Below, in pieces: positions 17,955 to 26,976 of a stretch of 64,000 nt of DNA; within the stretch, counting starts at the first letter, position 1; every line of letters begins with the position of its first letter. The DNA is taken from NCBI RefSeq assembly GCF_027484205.1, contig NZ_JAIXUB010000013.1:186001-250000 (forward strand), in the 5' to 3' direction. A model generated the notes under the pieces. That model had not been told where the DNA came from. It searched no databases and saw only the letters and a list, made by a program, of their open reading frames with translations. The DNA is from Flavobacterium sp. Lineage in GTDB: Bacteria; Bacteroidota; Bacteroidia; Flavobacteriales; Flavobacteriaceae. The position numbers were made by a program, and so were the translations under genes.

Positions 17955-18536
17955 TTATTTTAAAGATTGCTTTTTAATTCTGCTTAAAGTTTCTTTCGTA
18001 ATTCCTAAAAATGATGCAATGATGTGTTGTGGAAAACGTTGAATGAATTGTGGATGATGTTCTGCAAATTCTTCATAACGTTTTTCTGCTGTATTGCTGA
18101 TGGTTGATTTTAAACGTCTTTGATTTGCTATGGCATTTCGTTCATCCATCAATCGTAACATTTGCGATAAAGCTGGAATTTTTTCTGTTAAATCTAGCAT
18201 TTCTGTCCTAGAAATAATGAGAAGTTCAGTATCTTCCCAAGCATCAATATTATAAACTGAAGGTTGCAAAGTGATAGAACTTTCACGATCGCCTGCCCAA
18301 TAATTTTCAATATACAATTGTGCAATATGCTCCATTCCTTTATCGTCAACACTATAGAGACGCATTGCGCCGCTTACAACAAAGCCAACATTTTTACAAA
18401 CTTCGCCTTCTTGCAAAAAATATTGTTTTTTTCTAATTTTCTTGTATTTGAAAAACGTTTTAACCAACTCTTCTTCTTCGGTTGTTAAATTGGAAGAAAT
18501 GTGTTGGTTTATGTAAGCTATTAATTTATCGTGCAT
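17955..18536 (-). CDS. Crp/Fnr family transcriptional regulator
   Basis: A 193-residue regulator. The cyclic-nucleotide-binding beta-roll spans about residues 20-120 (KKIRKKQYFLQEGEVCKNVG, FVVSGAMRLY), and the helix-turn-helix is at the C-terminus (HIIASFLGITKETLSRIKKQ). The usual cAMP-contacting PRE-R-S loop is replaced by NYWAGDRESSI, so the effector is unclear. Such YeiL-like regulators in Flavobacteria often control a neighbouring small enzyme gene; here that would be the NTF2-like gene, which is inference. Confidence 0.9.
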   Translation of the reverse strand: MHDKLIAYINQHISSNLTTEEEELVKTFFKYKKIRKKQYFLQEGEVCKNVGFVVSGAMRLYSVDDKGMEHIAQLYIENYWAGDRESSITLQPSVYNIDAWEDTELLIISRTEMLDLTEKIPALSQMLRLMDERNAIANQRRLKSTISNTAEKRYEEFAEHHPQFIQRFPQHIIASFLGITKETLSRIKKQSLK

Positions 18537-18659
18537 TTAATACAATCTTTGAAGATTTGAGTTAATTGGATAAATCCAAAAGTATAAAAAAATCCGCAAA
18601 GTTGGGAGATGTTTGTAGAGGTATTTGTGGGAAGAATTGTTGTACTAGTAAAATCTTAT

Positions 18660-20951
18660 TTAAGTGCGTTCAAAAATAGCATCAATATCATCTTGTGAAG
18701 ATGAATTTGTATAATAATCTGTTCCAGTTTCATCATCAAAATCAGGAACTTGACTTTCAAGATAATCCATAGCCATACTTTCAACGTCAAGTTTAGAAAT
18801 AATTTGATTTGTGTTAAATCCAATTTTTTCTATTACTGACTCATTAAACCCATCTAAAAAAGAATTTAAACTTTCATTTATATCTGATTCAATTCCTTTT
18901 GTATCAAAAACATAATCTAAATTACCATCTGGATATTGATAATGATTAATATATTTACTATAATCAATATCTAAGTCGTTATTGCTTAACATTTCATTCA
19001 GATAGTTTTCCATGTGTTCCTCAACTTGAGATAAAATTATTGAATCATTAATATCAAATTCATCAATAAAGTTTAAAAGCTGTTTTAATGTGTCATCATC
19101 TAAATAATTCTCAACATAATTGTATAAAAATTCATAATTGTTAATTTCTATTCTTGGTTCAAACTCTTTAAGTATCATTAAAAGTTCTGATAATTTATTT
19201 CCGCAAGGATTTTTAGCATTAATTAAAGTTTTTAAAAATTGTTCAATTCTAATATTTAAACGTTCATTGAAGAAATCAATATAAATTAGTGATATTAAAA
19301 AATCCCAATCCTCCTCTCTAATTTTACTTTCAAAGAAATAATCAAATAAATTTTCATGAATTGTCAATGAACATTTTTTATTAATTTTTTTAAATAAAAT
19401 TAAAGTATTCAAAAAGCTAATAGAACTCTCTGTTTCTAATGATTTTAAAATATTTGTTATCAATTCAATCTCCTGAGAATAAGATTTAAGAACAAAATCT
19501 GCAATGGATGGATTAAATAGTACATATTCAAAATTATTTTCGCTTACTTGATTTCTATTCAAAAGAGATTTTATGGCTAATTTTCTAACCGCCTCAAAAC
19601 TTTTATCTGAGTATTCGCCTAAATTTACTGGATGAATTCTAAGAAATGTATTATATGAACGTCTTAATAATTCTTCAGTAATTTTACCATTATTATAAAC
19701 AGTTAAAAAAGTTAGTGCTCTTACACAATCATCTGTCTGATTTTGAAAATAATCAGCCCAAATATATTCAGGTTCATCTAAATTTTTTTTTATATAAGAC
19801 CAATAATCACTTGGAGTTGTGTCTCCAATTCTTATACCATCAGTTATAAATTCAATAATTCGAGGATTGAAATTTCGATGATTAATTATCAACATATACT
19901 TTTTATTAAGATATATTTCATCAATGTAATCTTTATCCAAGTTAGAATGATATATATGGTTATATAAAATTTGAGCTTTATCAATTTTTGTTAAATTTTC
20001 AACTTTAAGTAAAAACTCATTATCCCTAATTTTACCATTCTGAAATTTATGACTAAGACTATATGCCTTATTTAAAATATTTGTTCTTGACGTAAGTATG
20101 AATTTTTTAGATTTATCCTTATTTACTCTATTAATAAATTTAACTATATGAGAATCTCTTTTATTATTAATAGCATCATATAAATTACTTCCTAAAAAAT
20201 CATCACAGTAAAATAAAATTTTCTTTTTTTCTTTTTCTCTGAATATACTTTCAGCTTCGTTTAAATTCTCCTCAATATCACAAAATTCATATCCTTTTGC
20301 TGTGTAATAAAGAGATAAATTATCTGCTAATGTAGTTTTACCAATACCTGGTTCTCCTGTCATTATTATAACATTACTCTCTTCTAGTATTTTTAATCCT
20401 TTTTTGTGGTTTTCAGTGATAGCATACTTATAAGAGTTTTCTTCAATTTCACGAATAGTACTTTCGCTTCTTCCTTTAATTGCATTATTGTAAATTAAAT
20501 CTAATACAGAAGTACTTGTTATCCATAATTTAAAATTCTGCTCAACTATATCTTGATTTTCTTTCTTTGATAAGAAATCTGCTAAATCTTGATAACCAAA
20601 TACATCATCTTCTCTTTTAATATAAGGATGGAATATTGCTTTTATTTCTTGTTTATTTATTCTTGAAAGTTTTTTAGAAGTAATAAAAATATATTTATTA
20701 GGTTTAAGTTTGTTAACCTTTACAATTTCTTCAGATTTTAATTTAGAAATCAGTTTACTATAAGGAGTTTCCGTATAATGTTTACATTGAATTATTCCTT
20801 CTTTATCATTTCCAATCCAAAATCTACCATCAACGCCTCCATCGATACCAACTTTAAAAGTTTCAACTCTTTTCTTTAAAATTTTTCCAATGATTGAAGC
20901 TCCCAAAGATTCAAACTCTCTGTCGTTAAGTTTTGAAAAGTCATAATCCAT
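18660..20951 (-). CDS. Mrr-like restriction endonuclease fused to STAND-type NTPase, putative antiphage protein
   Basis: A 763-residue protein. Residues 1-130 form a PD-(D/E)xK nuclease of the Mrr class: FESLGASIIGKIL, then D41 in GGVDGRF and the Q55-x-K57 pair in IIQCKHY, followed by KYIFITSKKLS. Residues about 165-340 form a STAND NTPase: Walker A TGEPGIGKTT (198-207), Walker B ILFYCDDFLG (D250, D251), and KFILTSRTNIL as the sensor. The remaining 400 residues are helical and probably sense a phage component. Nuclease-nSTAND single-gene systems cause abortive infection in other bacteria. The gene is bounded by intergenic regions on both sides and has no defence partner nearby. The very Asn/Ile/Lys-rich composition suggests horizontal gain. 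Phage specificity is unknown. Confidence 0.82.
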   Translation of the reverse strand: MDYDFSKLNDREFESLGASIIGKILKKRVETFKVGIDGGVDGRFWIGNDKEGIIQCKHYTETPYSKLISKLKSEEIVKVNKLKPNKYIFITSKKLSRINKQEIKAIFHPYIKREDDVFGYQDLADFLSKKENQDIVEQNFKLWITSTSVLDLIYNNAIKGRSESTIREIEENSYKYAITENHKKGLKILEESNVIIMTGEPGIGKTTLADNLSLYYTAKGYEFCDIEENLNEAESIFREKEKKKILFYCDDFLGSNLYDAINNKRDSHIVKFINRVNKDKSKKFILTSRTNILNKAYSLSHKFQNGKIRDNEFLLKVENLTKIDKAQILYNHIYHSNLDKDYIDEIYLNKKYMLIINHRNFNPRIIEFITDGIRIGDTTPSDYWSYIKKNLDEPEYIWADYFQNQTDDCVRALTFLTVYNNGKITEELLRRSYNTFLRIHPVNLGEYSDKSFEAVRKLAIKSLLNRNQVSENNFEYVLFNPSIADFVLKSYSQEIELITNILKSLETESSISFLNTLILFKKINKKCSLTIHENLFDYFFESKIREEDWDFLISLIYIDFFNERLNIRIEQFLKTLINAKNPCGNKLSELLMILKEFEPRIEINNYEFLYNYVENYLDDDTLKQLLNFIDEFDINDSIILSQVEEHMENYLNEMLSNNDLDIDYSKYINHYQYPDGNLDYVFDTKGIESDINESLNSFLDGFNESVIEKIGFNTNQIISKLDVESMAMDYLESQVPDFDDETGTDYYTNSSSQDDIDAIFERT

Positions 20952-21017
20952 ATTAAATCAGTATTTCATTTTATAATTCGATTTTTTCAATTCACCAATA
21001 TAACAATTTCCCTCAAT

Positions 21018-22442
21018 CTACTCCAAAAAACTCTCGTCCTTAAACCCAATCAAATATAATCTATCTTTGGCTCTTGTAATTGCTGTGTAGAGCCAACGAA
21101 TGTAATCTCTGTCGATGCCTTCTGGTAAATACGGTTGTTCTATGAAAACGGTGTTCCATTGTCCGCCTTGGCTTTTGTGGCACGTTATGGCGTAAGAGAA
21201 TTTTACTTGCAATCCGTTGAAGTATTCGTTTTCCTTTACTTTTTGGAATTTGGCGTATTTGGTTGTTAGGTGTTCGTAATCTTTCATCACTTCTTCATAC
21301 AATTGGTTGGATTGCTCGTAGGTTAATGATGGTGATTCGCTTTTTATGGTATCTAAAATCAAAACGGTTTCAAAAGGAATTTGGTTGGGATAATCGACCA
21401 TTCGAATTTTGACTTTGGCAAATTTGAATCCGTATAATTCTTTGAAACTATAAATTTCCAACACTTCGATGATGTCGCCATTGGCAATGAAACCGGCTTC
21501 GTCTTTTTCTTTCAGCCAAAAATAATTGTTCTTCACGACCATTAAGAAATCGCCTGTAGATAAATCGCTTTCTTTGTCAAGGATTTTGGTTCTAATTTGT
21601 TCGTTGTATTGGTTCGCTCTTTTGTTGGAACGCACAATAAACGCCGTATCTTCAATAGAATAATTACTGTAAGCTTGATTGATTGCGTCTTGAATATCGT
21701 AACCATCAGTTAGGCGAACAATGTCTTTGAAACCTCGTAACTTGAACTTGAATTCGGTGATGAAACTGTCTTTCAATAATTCACGTAATTCGGTAGCATT
21801 GTAAAGAATTCCGGAGTTTAGTTCTTGACGCATTACTTCGTCGAGTTCAATCCAATCTACTTTTTTGTCGTAATTTAGTTCTAAAGTATCGGTGTTTAAA
21901 GCTGGTGAAATATCTAAATTCACTGGCGGAAGCTGTGCTGTGTCGCCAAGTAGAATCATTTTGCAATTTTCACCACTATAGATGTAGGAGATTAAATCGT
22001 CGAGCAAACTTCCGTTTTCGTACATTTTGCTTTCTGCGGCAACATCAGAAATCATTGACGCTTCATCGACTATAAAAATGGTGTTTTTGTGTTTGTTTTG
22101 TTGCATTGTAAAAGCCACTCCGCCACCACTCGACTTCTTCGGAAAATAAATTTTCTTATGAATTGTAAATGCTGGTTTGTTGGAATAATTGGCAATTACT
22201 TTGGCAGCACGACCTGTTGGCGCCAATAAAACGTATTTTTTATTAACTTCGATTAGGTTGTTTACAATGGTAGAAATTACGGTGGTTTTTCCTGTTCCTG
22301 CATATCCTTTTAGTACAAAAATGCTGTCGTTGTTAACATTGGTGATGAAAACGGCAATTTTTTGAAAGAAAGCATCTTGTTTAATCGTGGGATTAAACGG
22401 AAATTTTTGGGATAGAATGGAATAGAAGTTTTTGGTTGCCAC
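21018..22442 (-). CDS. RecD-like superfamily 1B DNA helicase
   Basis: A 474-residue helicase with SF1 motifs in order: motif I GYAGTGKTT, Ia LLAPTGRAAKV, II IFIVDEASM, III ILLGDTAQLPPV, then ITCHKSQGGQW (V) and YTAITRAKDRLYL (VI). No nuclease domain is present. Bacteroidota carry this short form as a housekeeping 5'-3' helicase distinct from RecBCD. It is not obviously linked to the defence gene, which lies 66 bases downstream of its stop; the ATG at 20951 of that gene falls in a separate AT-rich gap. Confidence 0.92.
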   Translation of the reverse strand: MATKNFYSILSQKFPFNPTIKQDAFFQKIAVFITNVNNDSIFVLKGYAGTGKTTVISTIVNNLIEVNKKYVLLAPTGRAAKVIANYSNKPAFTIHKKIYFPKKSSGGGVAFTMQQNKHKNTIFIVDEASMISDVAAESKMYENGSLLDDLISYIYSGENCKMILLGDTAQLPPVNLDISPALNTDTLELNYDKKVDWIELDEVMRQELNSGILYNATELRELLKDSFITEFKFKLRGFKDIVRLTDGYDIQDAINQAYSNYSIEDTAFIVRSNKRANQYNEQIRTKILDKESDLSTGDFLMVVKNNYFWLKEKDEAGFIANGDIIEVLEIYSFKELYGFKFAKVKIRMVDYPNQIPFETVLILDTIKSESPSLTYEQSNQLYEEVMKDYEHLTTKYAKFQKVKENEYFNGLQVKFSYAITCHKSQGGQWNTVFIEQPYLPEGIDRDYIRWLYTAITRAKDRLYLIGFKDESFLE

Positions 22443-22454
22443 TTGTAATTATTT

Positions 22455-22494
22455 AACCGCAAAGTACGCAAAGTTTTACGCAAAGTTCGCAAGG
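22455..22494. repeat. ACGCAAAG repeat cluster
   Basis: Four imperfect units (CCGCAAAG, ACGCAAAG, ACGCAAAG, TCGCAAGG) spaced 9-12 bases apart. Same family as 16673-16697 and 45333-45417. Confidence 0.6.
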
Positions 22495-22554
22495 AATTTA
22501 TTATTTTTTTACCATTAATGAAAGAAGAAGAAAACTCAAGAGCGATGTTTTTAT

Positions 22555-22616
22555 AACCACATAGAAACATAGATTTTTTGTGGTAAAGGCGCTTCGCTTT
22601 TGGATAGGTTTCATAG
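22555..22616. repeat. AACCACATAGAAACATAG repeat, gene-less copy
   Basis: The 18-base sequence AACCACATAGAAACATAG at 22555-22572 is identical to 42237-42254 at the left end of the GxxExxY module. Both copies are followed further on by GGTTTCATAG (22607-22616 and 42273-42282). Here no nuclease gene is present. Confidence 0.75.
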
Positions 22617-22725
22617 AATGTTGGAACGCGGATGAAACGGATTGATACAGATTGTCGCGGATTTTTATATAGTTGTTTTGAAAATATTATTTGATAGCAA
22701 AAATGAATACAATTAGAATCTAAAT

Positions 22726-22785
22726 GTCAGTCTGAGCTTGTCGAAGACTTTTTTTTTTATAGCACTTCGACAAGCTCAGTGTGAC
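22726..22785. repeat. Inverted repeat with CTGAGCTTGTCGAAG arms
   Basis: Arms at 22726-22746 and 22765-22785 match at 19 of 21 positions and enclose an 18-base T-rich loop. This type of repeat recurs in Flavobacteria genomes; it may act as a terminator. Confidence 0.75.
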
Positions 22786-22862
22786 AACTTATTGAAATTG
22801 AGCTTTGGAAATCTGATTTTGTGAAATGGATGGCTGTTTAGCCCTGATTGTAATGGAAATCC

Positions 22863-22906
22863 TTTTTTACACCTGACAGGTTTTGAAACCTGTCAGGTGT
22901 AAAAAA
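22863..22906. repeat. Perfect palindrome with 21-bp arms
   Basis: TTTTTTACACCTGACAGG plus TTT is followed after 2 bases by its exact reverse complement. The T and A runs make it a possible bidirectional terminator. The ACCTGACAGGTTT core is a widespread Bacteroidota repeat. Confidence 0.85.
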
Positions 22907-22977
22907 GATTGGAATGAAAAGCAGGAATAAGGTTTGTAGAAATGCCCAAACCATTCGCTCCTTAAAAATAAAAATTG

Positions 22978-22985
22978 TAAGTTTG
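22978..22985 (+). promoter_or_regulatory. -7 box upstream of DUF3822 gene
   Basis: TAAGTTTG matches TAnnTTTG, 24 bases before the ATG at 23010. No clear -33 element. Confidence 0.4.
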
Positions 22986-23009
22986 CGGTGATAAAAATGG
23001 ATTTTCAAA

Positions 23010-23810
23010 ATGAGTATTACGGACAAAACTTATAAAAAACTAGCTATTCAAGTTTCTTTGAATGGGTTGTCGTTTTGTGTATTTGATACTTTGAGTGGTA
23101 AACCTGTGGTGTTGCATAACATTCATTTTGACAGTTTTCAGCGTAGTGCAAAGATTGAAGATTTGTTTGCTTCGGTTTTTAGAGAACATCCTGAATTGAG
23201 TCATAAATATGATGAAATTGAGATTCTTCACAGTAATAATTTGTCGACTTTTGTACCAACAGCTTTGTTTGATGAGGAGTTTTTAGGAAGTTATTTACAA
23301 TACAACACTAAGGTTTTTGAAACCGATTTTTTCACTTTTGACGCCTTAGATAAATATGAAATGAACAATGTTTACATTCCGTATGTGAATATGAATAACT
23401 TTTTTATTGATCAATATGGTTCGTTTGAATACAAACATGCGAATAGTATTTTGGTTTCAAAATTGTTGGATTTATCTAAGAATAATGAGGAACGCAAGAT
23501 GTTTGTTCACGTAAGTGAAAGTCATTTTGAAATTATTGTGGTTCAGAATCAGAAGTTGCATTTGTTTAATTCGTTTGAATACAAAACACCTGAGGATTTT
23601 ATTTACTACATTCTTTTTACTGCCGAACAATTGCAGTTAAATCCTGAGAATTTCAAATTGGAATTCCTTGGAGCGATTGTTGAAACGGATGCTTTTTATC
23701 AAATTGCCTACAAATACATTAGAAATATTTCATTATTTGATGTTTCTGATTTTACCAATAACTTCACGGAAAAAGAAAACCGCGAACACTTTATACTACT
23801 TCACTCGTGA
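23010..23810 (+). CDS. DUF3822 family protein
   Basis: A 266-residue cytoplasmic protein of the Bacteroidota DUF3822 family. Marks are LAIQVSLNGLSFCVFD at the N-terminus, VPTALFDEEFLGSYLQYN, NVYIPYVNMNNFFIDQYGSF and KMFVHVSESHFEIIVV. The fold resembles the actin-like ATPases of the PilM type, but the phosphate loops are not clear. It overlaps rsmD by 4 bases (GTGA), so translation of the two is coupled, a pairing seen across Flavobacteria. Function unknown. Confidence 0.9.
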   Translation: MSITDKTYKKLAIQVSLNGLSFCVFDTLSGKPVVLHNIHFDSFQRSAKIEDLFASVFREHPELSHKYDEIEILHSNNLSTFVPTALFDEEFLGSYLQYNTKVFETDFFTFDALDKYEMNNVYIPYVNMNNFFIDQYGSFEYKHANSILVSKLLDLSKNNEERKMFVHVSESHFEIIVVQNQKLHLFNSFEYKTPEDFIYYILFTAEQLQLNPENFKLEFLGAIVETDAFYQIAYKYIRNISLFDVSDFTNNFTEKENREHFILLHS

Positions 23811-24379
23811 GAATCATTTCTGGAAAATACAAAGGAAGACGCATTACAGCTCCAAAAAACTTACCGGTTCGCCCAACGACTGATATGAGTAAGGAAGCTT
23901 TGTTTAATGTACTAAATAATCATTTCAATTTTTCGGGATTGAAGGTTTTGGATTTATTTGCTGGAACTGGTAATATTAGTTACGAATTTGGTTCGCGTGG
24001 TTGTGACAACATTACGTGTATCGATGGTGACATGGGTTGCGTGAATTTCATTAAGAAAACGGCCAAAGAATTTGATTTGAATATCACTGCCATTAAAAGC
24101 GATGTTTTCAAATTTTTAGAAAAACACAAAGGAAGTTATGATATTATTTTTGCCGATCCACCTTATGGAATTGAGCAAAAAGAATTTGAAAAATTAATCG
24201 AATTGGTTTTTGAAAACGAATTGTTAGACGAAGAAGGCATGATGATAATGGAACATTCGAAGCATACCAAATTGAATCACATGATGCACTTTTCTTTTCA
24301 GAAGAATTATGGTGGTTCGGTGTTTTCTTTTTATGAGTTTGAGGTTGATGATGAGGAAGATGATAGTGAGGAAGAATAA
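23807..24379 (+). CDS. rsmD: 16S rRNA (guanine966-N2)-methyltransferase
   Basis: A 190-residue SAM-dependent methyltransferase that modifies G966 of 16S rRNA. MRIISGKYKGRRI is the usual RsmD start, followed by RPTTDMSKEALFNVL, the SAM loop VLDLFAGTGNISYEF, ITCIDGD and the catalytic FADPPYG. The start is GTG at 23807 inside the stop of DUF3822; no ATG would keep the conserved N-terminus. The C-terminal tail (VDDEEDDSEEE) is strongly acidic. It converges on the barrel gene with a 3-base gap and no terminator. Confidence 0.95.
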   Translation: MRIISGKYKGRRITAPKNLPVRPTTDMSKEALFNVLNNHFNFSGLKVLDLFAGTGNISYEFGSRGCDNITCIDGDMGCVNFIKKTAKEFDLNITAIKSDVFKFLEKHKGSYDIIFADPPYGIEQKEFEKLIELVFENELLDEEGMMIMEHSKHTKLNHMMHFSFQKNYGGSVFSFYEFEVDDEEDDSEEE

Positions 24380-24382
24380 TTC

Positions 24383-26461
24383 TTAACGAATTCTACTTGA
24401 GTTTTCATCTATTGCTCTTTCTTTAAATTCTTGATCTTTTATTTTTCCAAAGGAATATCGCATTGCTATTGATACCAAATGCAAATCGGTGTAAAAAACT
24501 CCTTTTGATATCACATTATTACTGCTGAAATTTTCATTGAACTTTACTTTTCTGAAAATATCGTTATAACTCAGCGTGCAACTTAAATTCTTGAAAAGAG
24601 TTTTTGAAACTGCCATGTCGAATGTAATTAATCCGTTTCTTTCAAAAACTCCTTCAGTTCGTTGTGTTATTCCCCAACTTGTTAAGGATAATTCTATAGC
24701 TTTTGGAAGTCGAAAAATGTTGTTAGAATAAAAATATAAATACGGTTTTGATGGATTTACAACCGATACTTTATCTTCAATGGTGTTGATTATTCCATTA
24801 ATTGTATTGGTAGATGTCCAAATTTTATATTTAAACGGAATTGTAAATTCTAGATTAAAACCTGATTCTTTTTCGAAATTTTTTGTCTGAAATGTTAGTA
24901 AATTTTGCGAATTATTGTAAGATGATGCATAATAAACTGGATCTTTTATATCGTAATAACTCAGTTTTACCGATTTGTCTTTAAATTGATAAGCAAGTGA
25001 AACTTCATCGGTAATTGTTGGATTTATGTTGATGTTGTTATTCCAAACAAGATACGGATTGATATACGTTGAAAGTTGGCTTGCTGTGGAAAAATTAGGT
25101 CTTGAAATACTTTTAGCATAATTAAAAGTCATTGTATTGGTGCTGTCAATTGGGGTTTCAATTTCAAGTTTTGGAAAAAAATTCGTGTAATTTTTATCGA
25201 TTACCAAATTACTTTCAGAAGAATTTTTCCCTTTTGCAATAGTATTTTCAACTCTTAATCCGATTGAATAATTTACTTTCTTTATTGTTCCAGATAAATT
25301 GGTATATGCCGCATTATTAGTTTCTTTATAATTATAATTTGAAGATAAATTTGAACTTGGATTTATGGTATTAACTTCAAAATCGGTTGTTGGATTAGCT
25401 TTTAGAAAAAGAACACCCATCTCAAATTTCATTTTATTTTTAAACTCTTTTTCAAAATCGAAACGTACCGAATAAACATTAATTTTTATCTTTTGAAATC
25501 TGTTTTGAGATAATTCAAAACTAGTATCGTTGAAATTATTAAATATCTCGCTATCAATTTCTTGATTAAAATTTGAGATTTGAAATCCTGTAAATAATTG
25601 TCCGTCAATACTTTTTATCTTATGATTGTAGTTCAAAAACACATTAGTAAAGTTTCTAAATTCATCATTTGTATTCAAAGTATTAATATTATTAATAGTC
25701 GTTTGTTGCTGATTATAAGTATTCGTAACAATGTCAAAAATATCTTTTTGTGCACGTCTGTTGGCATTTAACGAAAAATAATCATCTTCATTTATTTTGT
25801 AAAAAATGCCTCCACCAAAAATAAATTGTGGTCGCTTAGTAATTGCTATAACATTATAATTTGAAACAATATCGTAGTTTGGAATCGTAAAATTATTTCC
25901 ATTGCCTTCCCAAACTTTGATTTGATTGTAATTGAAATTGGTTTTGAATTCTAACTTTTTCTTTTTAAAACTCGAGTTAATTCCGAAATAATTATTGAAC
26001 TTTTTTTGAAAAGAAGCAGTTTCAGAAATAGTTACTTTGAAACCTTCTTTCTTACTTAGTTTTCGGGTTATCAATAGTACAACTCTTCCATTGGCTTCAT
26101 ATTTTGACGATGGATTGTTAATGATTTCAATCGATTTGATATCATCAACTGACAACGAATTCAAATCATTCATAGTAACAATTTGATTGTCGATATATAT
26201 AATTGGAGTTCCTTTTCCGATTACTGTGATAGATTCTTTATCTGGACTAATTTGGATTTTAGGAAGTTTTGCTAACAAATCAACCATATTGGGAACTGAA
26301 TTAAAAATGGAATTGGCAACATCAATTTTTATGTTTCCGTTCTTGTTGGTGAATGTTTTAACTTCTTTTACAATTTTAACTTCTTCTATAACTTTAGGTT
26401 TTTCTTGAGAGAATAAAAATTGAACAATCAATATACTAATCAAAATAAGAATCTTTTGCAT
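24383..26461 (-). CDS. Outer-membrane beta-barrel protein (TonB-dependent receptor-like)
   Basis: A 692-residue protein with a signal peptide (ILILISILIVQFLFSQE). A plug-like domain spans about 50-135: VPNMVDLLAKLPKIQ, ITVIGKGTPIIYIDN and IKSIEIINNPSSKYEANG. The remaining 550 residues are a beta-barrel with alternating aromatic strands (OMP_b-brl_3 type). Unlike many relatives it lacks the N-terminal carboxypeptidase-regulatory domain. No SusD partner is adjacent, so it is more likely an accessory or peptide/metal receptor than a glycan importer. The substrate is unknown. Confidence 0.88.
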   Translation of the reverse strand: MQKILILISILIVQFLFSQEKPKVIEEVKIVKEVKTFTNKNGNIKIDVANSIFNSVPNMVDLLAKLPKIQISPDKESITVIGKGTPIIYIDNQIVTMNDLNSLSVDDIKSIEIINNPSSKYEANGRVVLLITRKLSKKEGFKVTISETASFQKKFNNYFGINSSFKKKKLEFKTNFNYNQIKVWEGNGNNFTIPNYDIVSNYNVIAITKRPQFIFGGGIFYKINEDDYFSLNANRRAQKDIFDIVTNTYNQQQTTINNINTLNTNDEFRNFTNVFLNYNHKIKSIDGQLFTGFQISNFNQEIDSEIFNNFNDTSFELSQNRFQKIKINVYSVRFDFEKEFKNKMKFEMGVLFLKANPTTDFEVNTINPSSNLSSNYNYKETNNAAYTNLSGTIKKVNYSIGLRVENTIAKGKNSSESNLVIDKNYTNFFPKLEIETPIDSTNTMTFNYAKSISRPNFSTASQLSTYINPYLVWNNNININPTITDEVSLAYQFKDKSVKLSYYDIKDPVYYASSYNNSQNLLTFQTKNFEKESGFNLEFTIPFKYKIWTSTNTINGIINTIEDKVSVVNPSKPYLYFYSNNIFRLPKAIELSLTSWGITQRTEGVFERNGLITFDMAVSKTLFKNLSCTLSYNDIFRKVKFNENFSSNNVISKGVFYTDLHLVSIAMRYSFGKIKDQEFKERAIDENSSRIR

Positions 26462-26550
26462 AACATTTATTTTAATGCAAATTTGATTGAATATTTTTCT
26501 ACGAAAGTTAATTGAGAGTTAATGCAAGGTTAATGCAAATTATTATAAAA

Positions 26551-26873
26551 AAAAGCAGACCTGTAAGCCGGATTCTGTTCTCGTCCCAAAAGACGATACC
26601 TTATCATTTATCTAGTCGCGTTGTTACCAACGAGATCAATCTTTCTACCCTTCGACAACGGACGAGTAATCCTTTTTATCCCGAAATTTCGGGAGTCGAT
26701 ATACTTGAAATTTCACCGCATAGAGTTTACCTGGTTTCACTACAGCCGAACTGTACATACTTTCTGTTGCACTTGTCCTCGTCTTTCAACGGTTGGGCGT
26801 TACCCAATATGCTACTCTTTGGTGTCCGGACTTTCCTACTCGTCCCAAAAGACGAGTCGATAAGGCGGTCTGC
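26551..26873 (-). ncRNA. rnpB: RNase P RNA
   Basis: On the minus strand the 5' end GCAGACCGCC and the 3' end GGTCTGC (26561-26555) form helix P1. Between them is the conserved AGGAAAGTCCGGACACC (CR-I) near the 5' end and ACAGAATCCGGCTTACAGG near the 3' end, the bacterial type A signature. A T run in minus-strand sense follows the 3' end. Apparent ORFs over this interval are not genes. The length of about 323 bases is on the short side for type A. A 17-base sequence is present twice, at 26580-26596 and 26839-26855 (see findings). Confidence 0.95.
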
Positions 26874-26877
26874 AGTG

Positions 26878-26885
26878 CAAAGGTA
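26878..26885 (-). promoter_or_regulatory. rnpB -7 box
   Basis: On the minus strand TACCTTTG matches TAnnTTTG exactly, and P1 of rnpB starts 5 bases downstream at 26873. Confidence 0.75.
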
Positions 26886-26976
26886 GAACTTAATATTAGA
26901 TTTTAGACATACGATTTTAAATATGTATATAATTCAATATTTGATTTAATTCTGTACTTTTATTAAAATTATTTAT

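Larger units (their letters stand above)
22443..23009. other. Gene-free interval packed with dispersed repeats
   Basis: This 567-base interval holds no convincing gene. It contains at least four separate repeat families (listed individually) and a weak -7 box near its right end. No ORF in it has coding character; apparent minus-strand ORFs run through the repeats. Confidence 0.7.

Noticed and set aside
17343..18609. Direct repeat of CCGCAAAG terminator sequence flanking the NTF2-like and Crp/Fnr genes
   Set aside because: The copy at 18582-18609 is short and degenerate and does not fold as a terminator; probably chance or an old duplication.
26512..26886. Plus-strand ORFs of 124 and 80 residues
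   Set aside because: They overlap rnpB on the other strand, whose conserved RNase P motifs explain the sequence.
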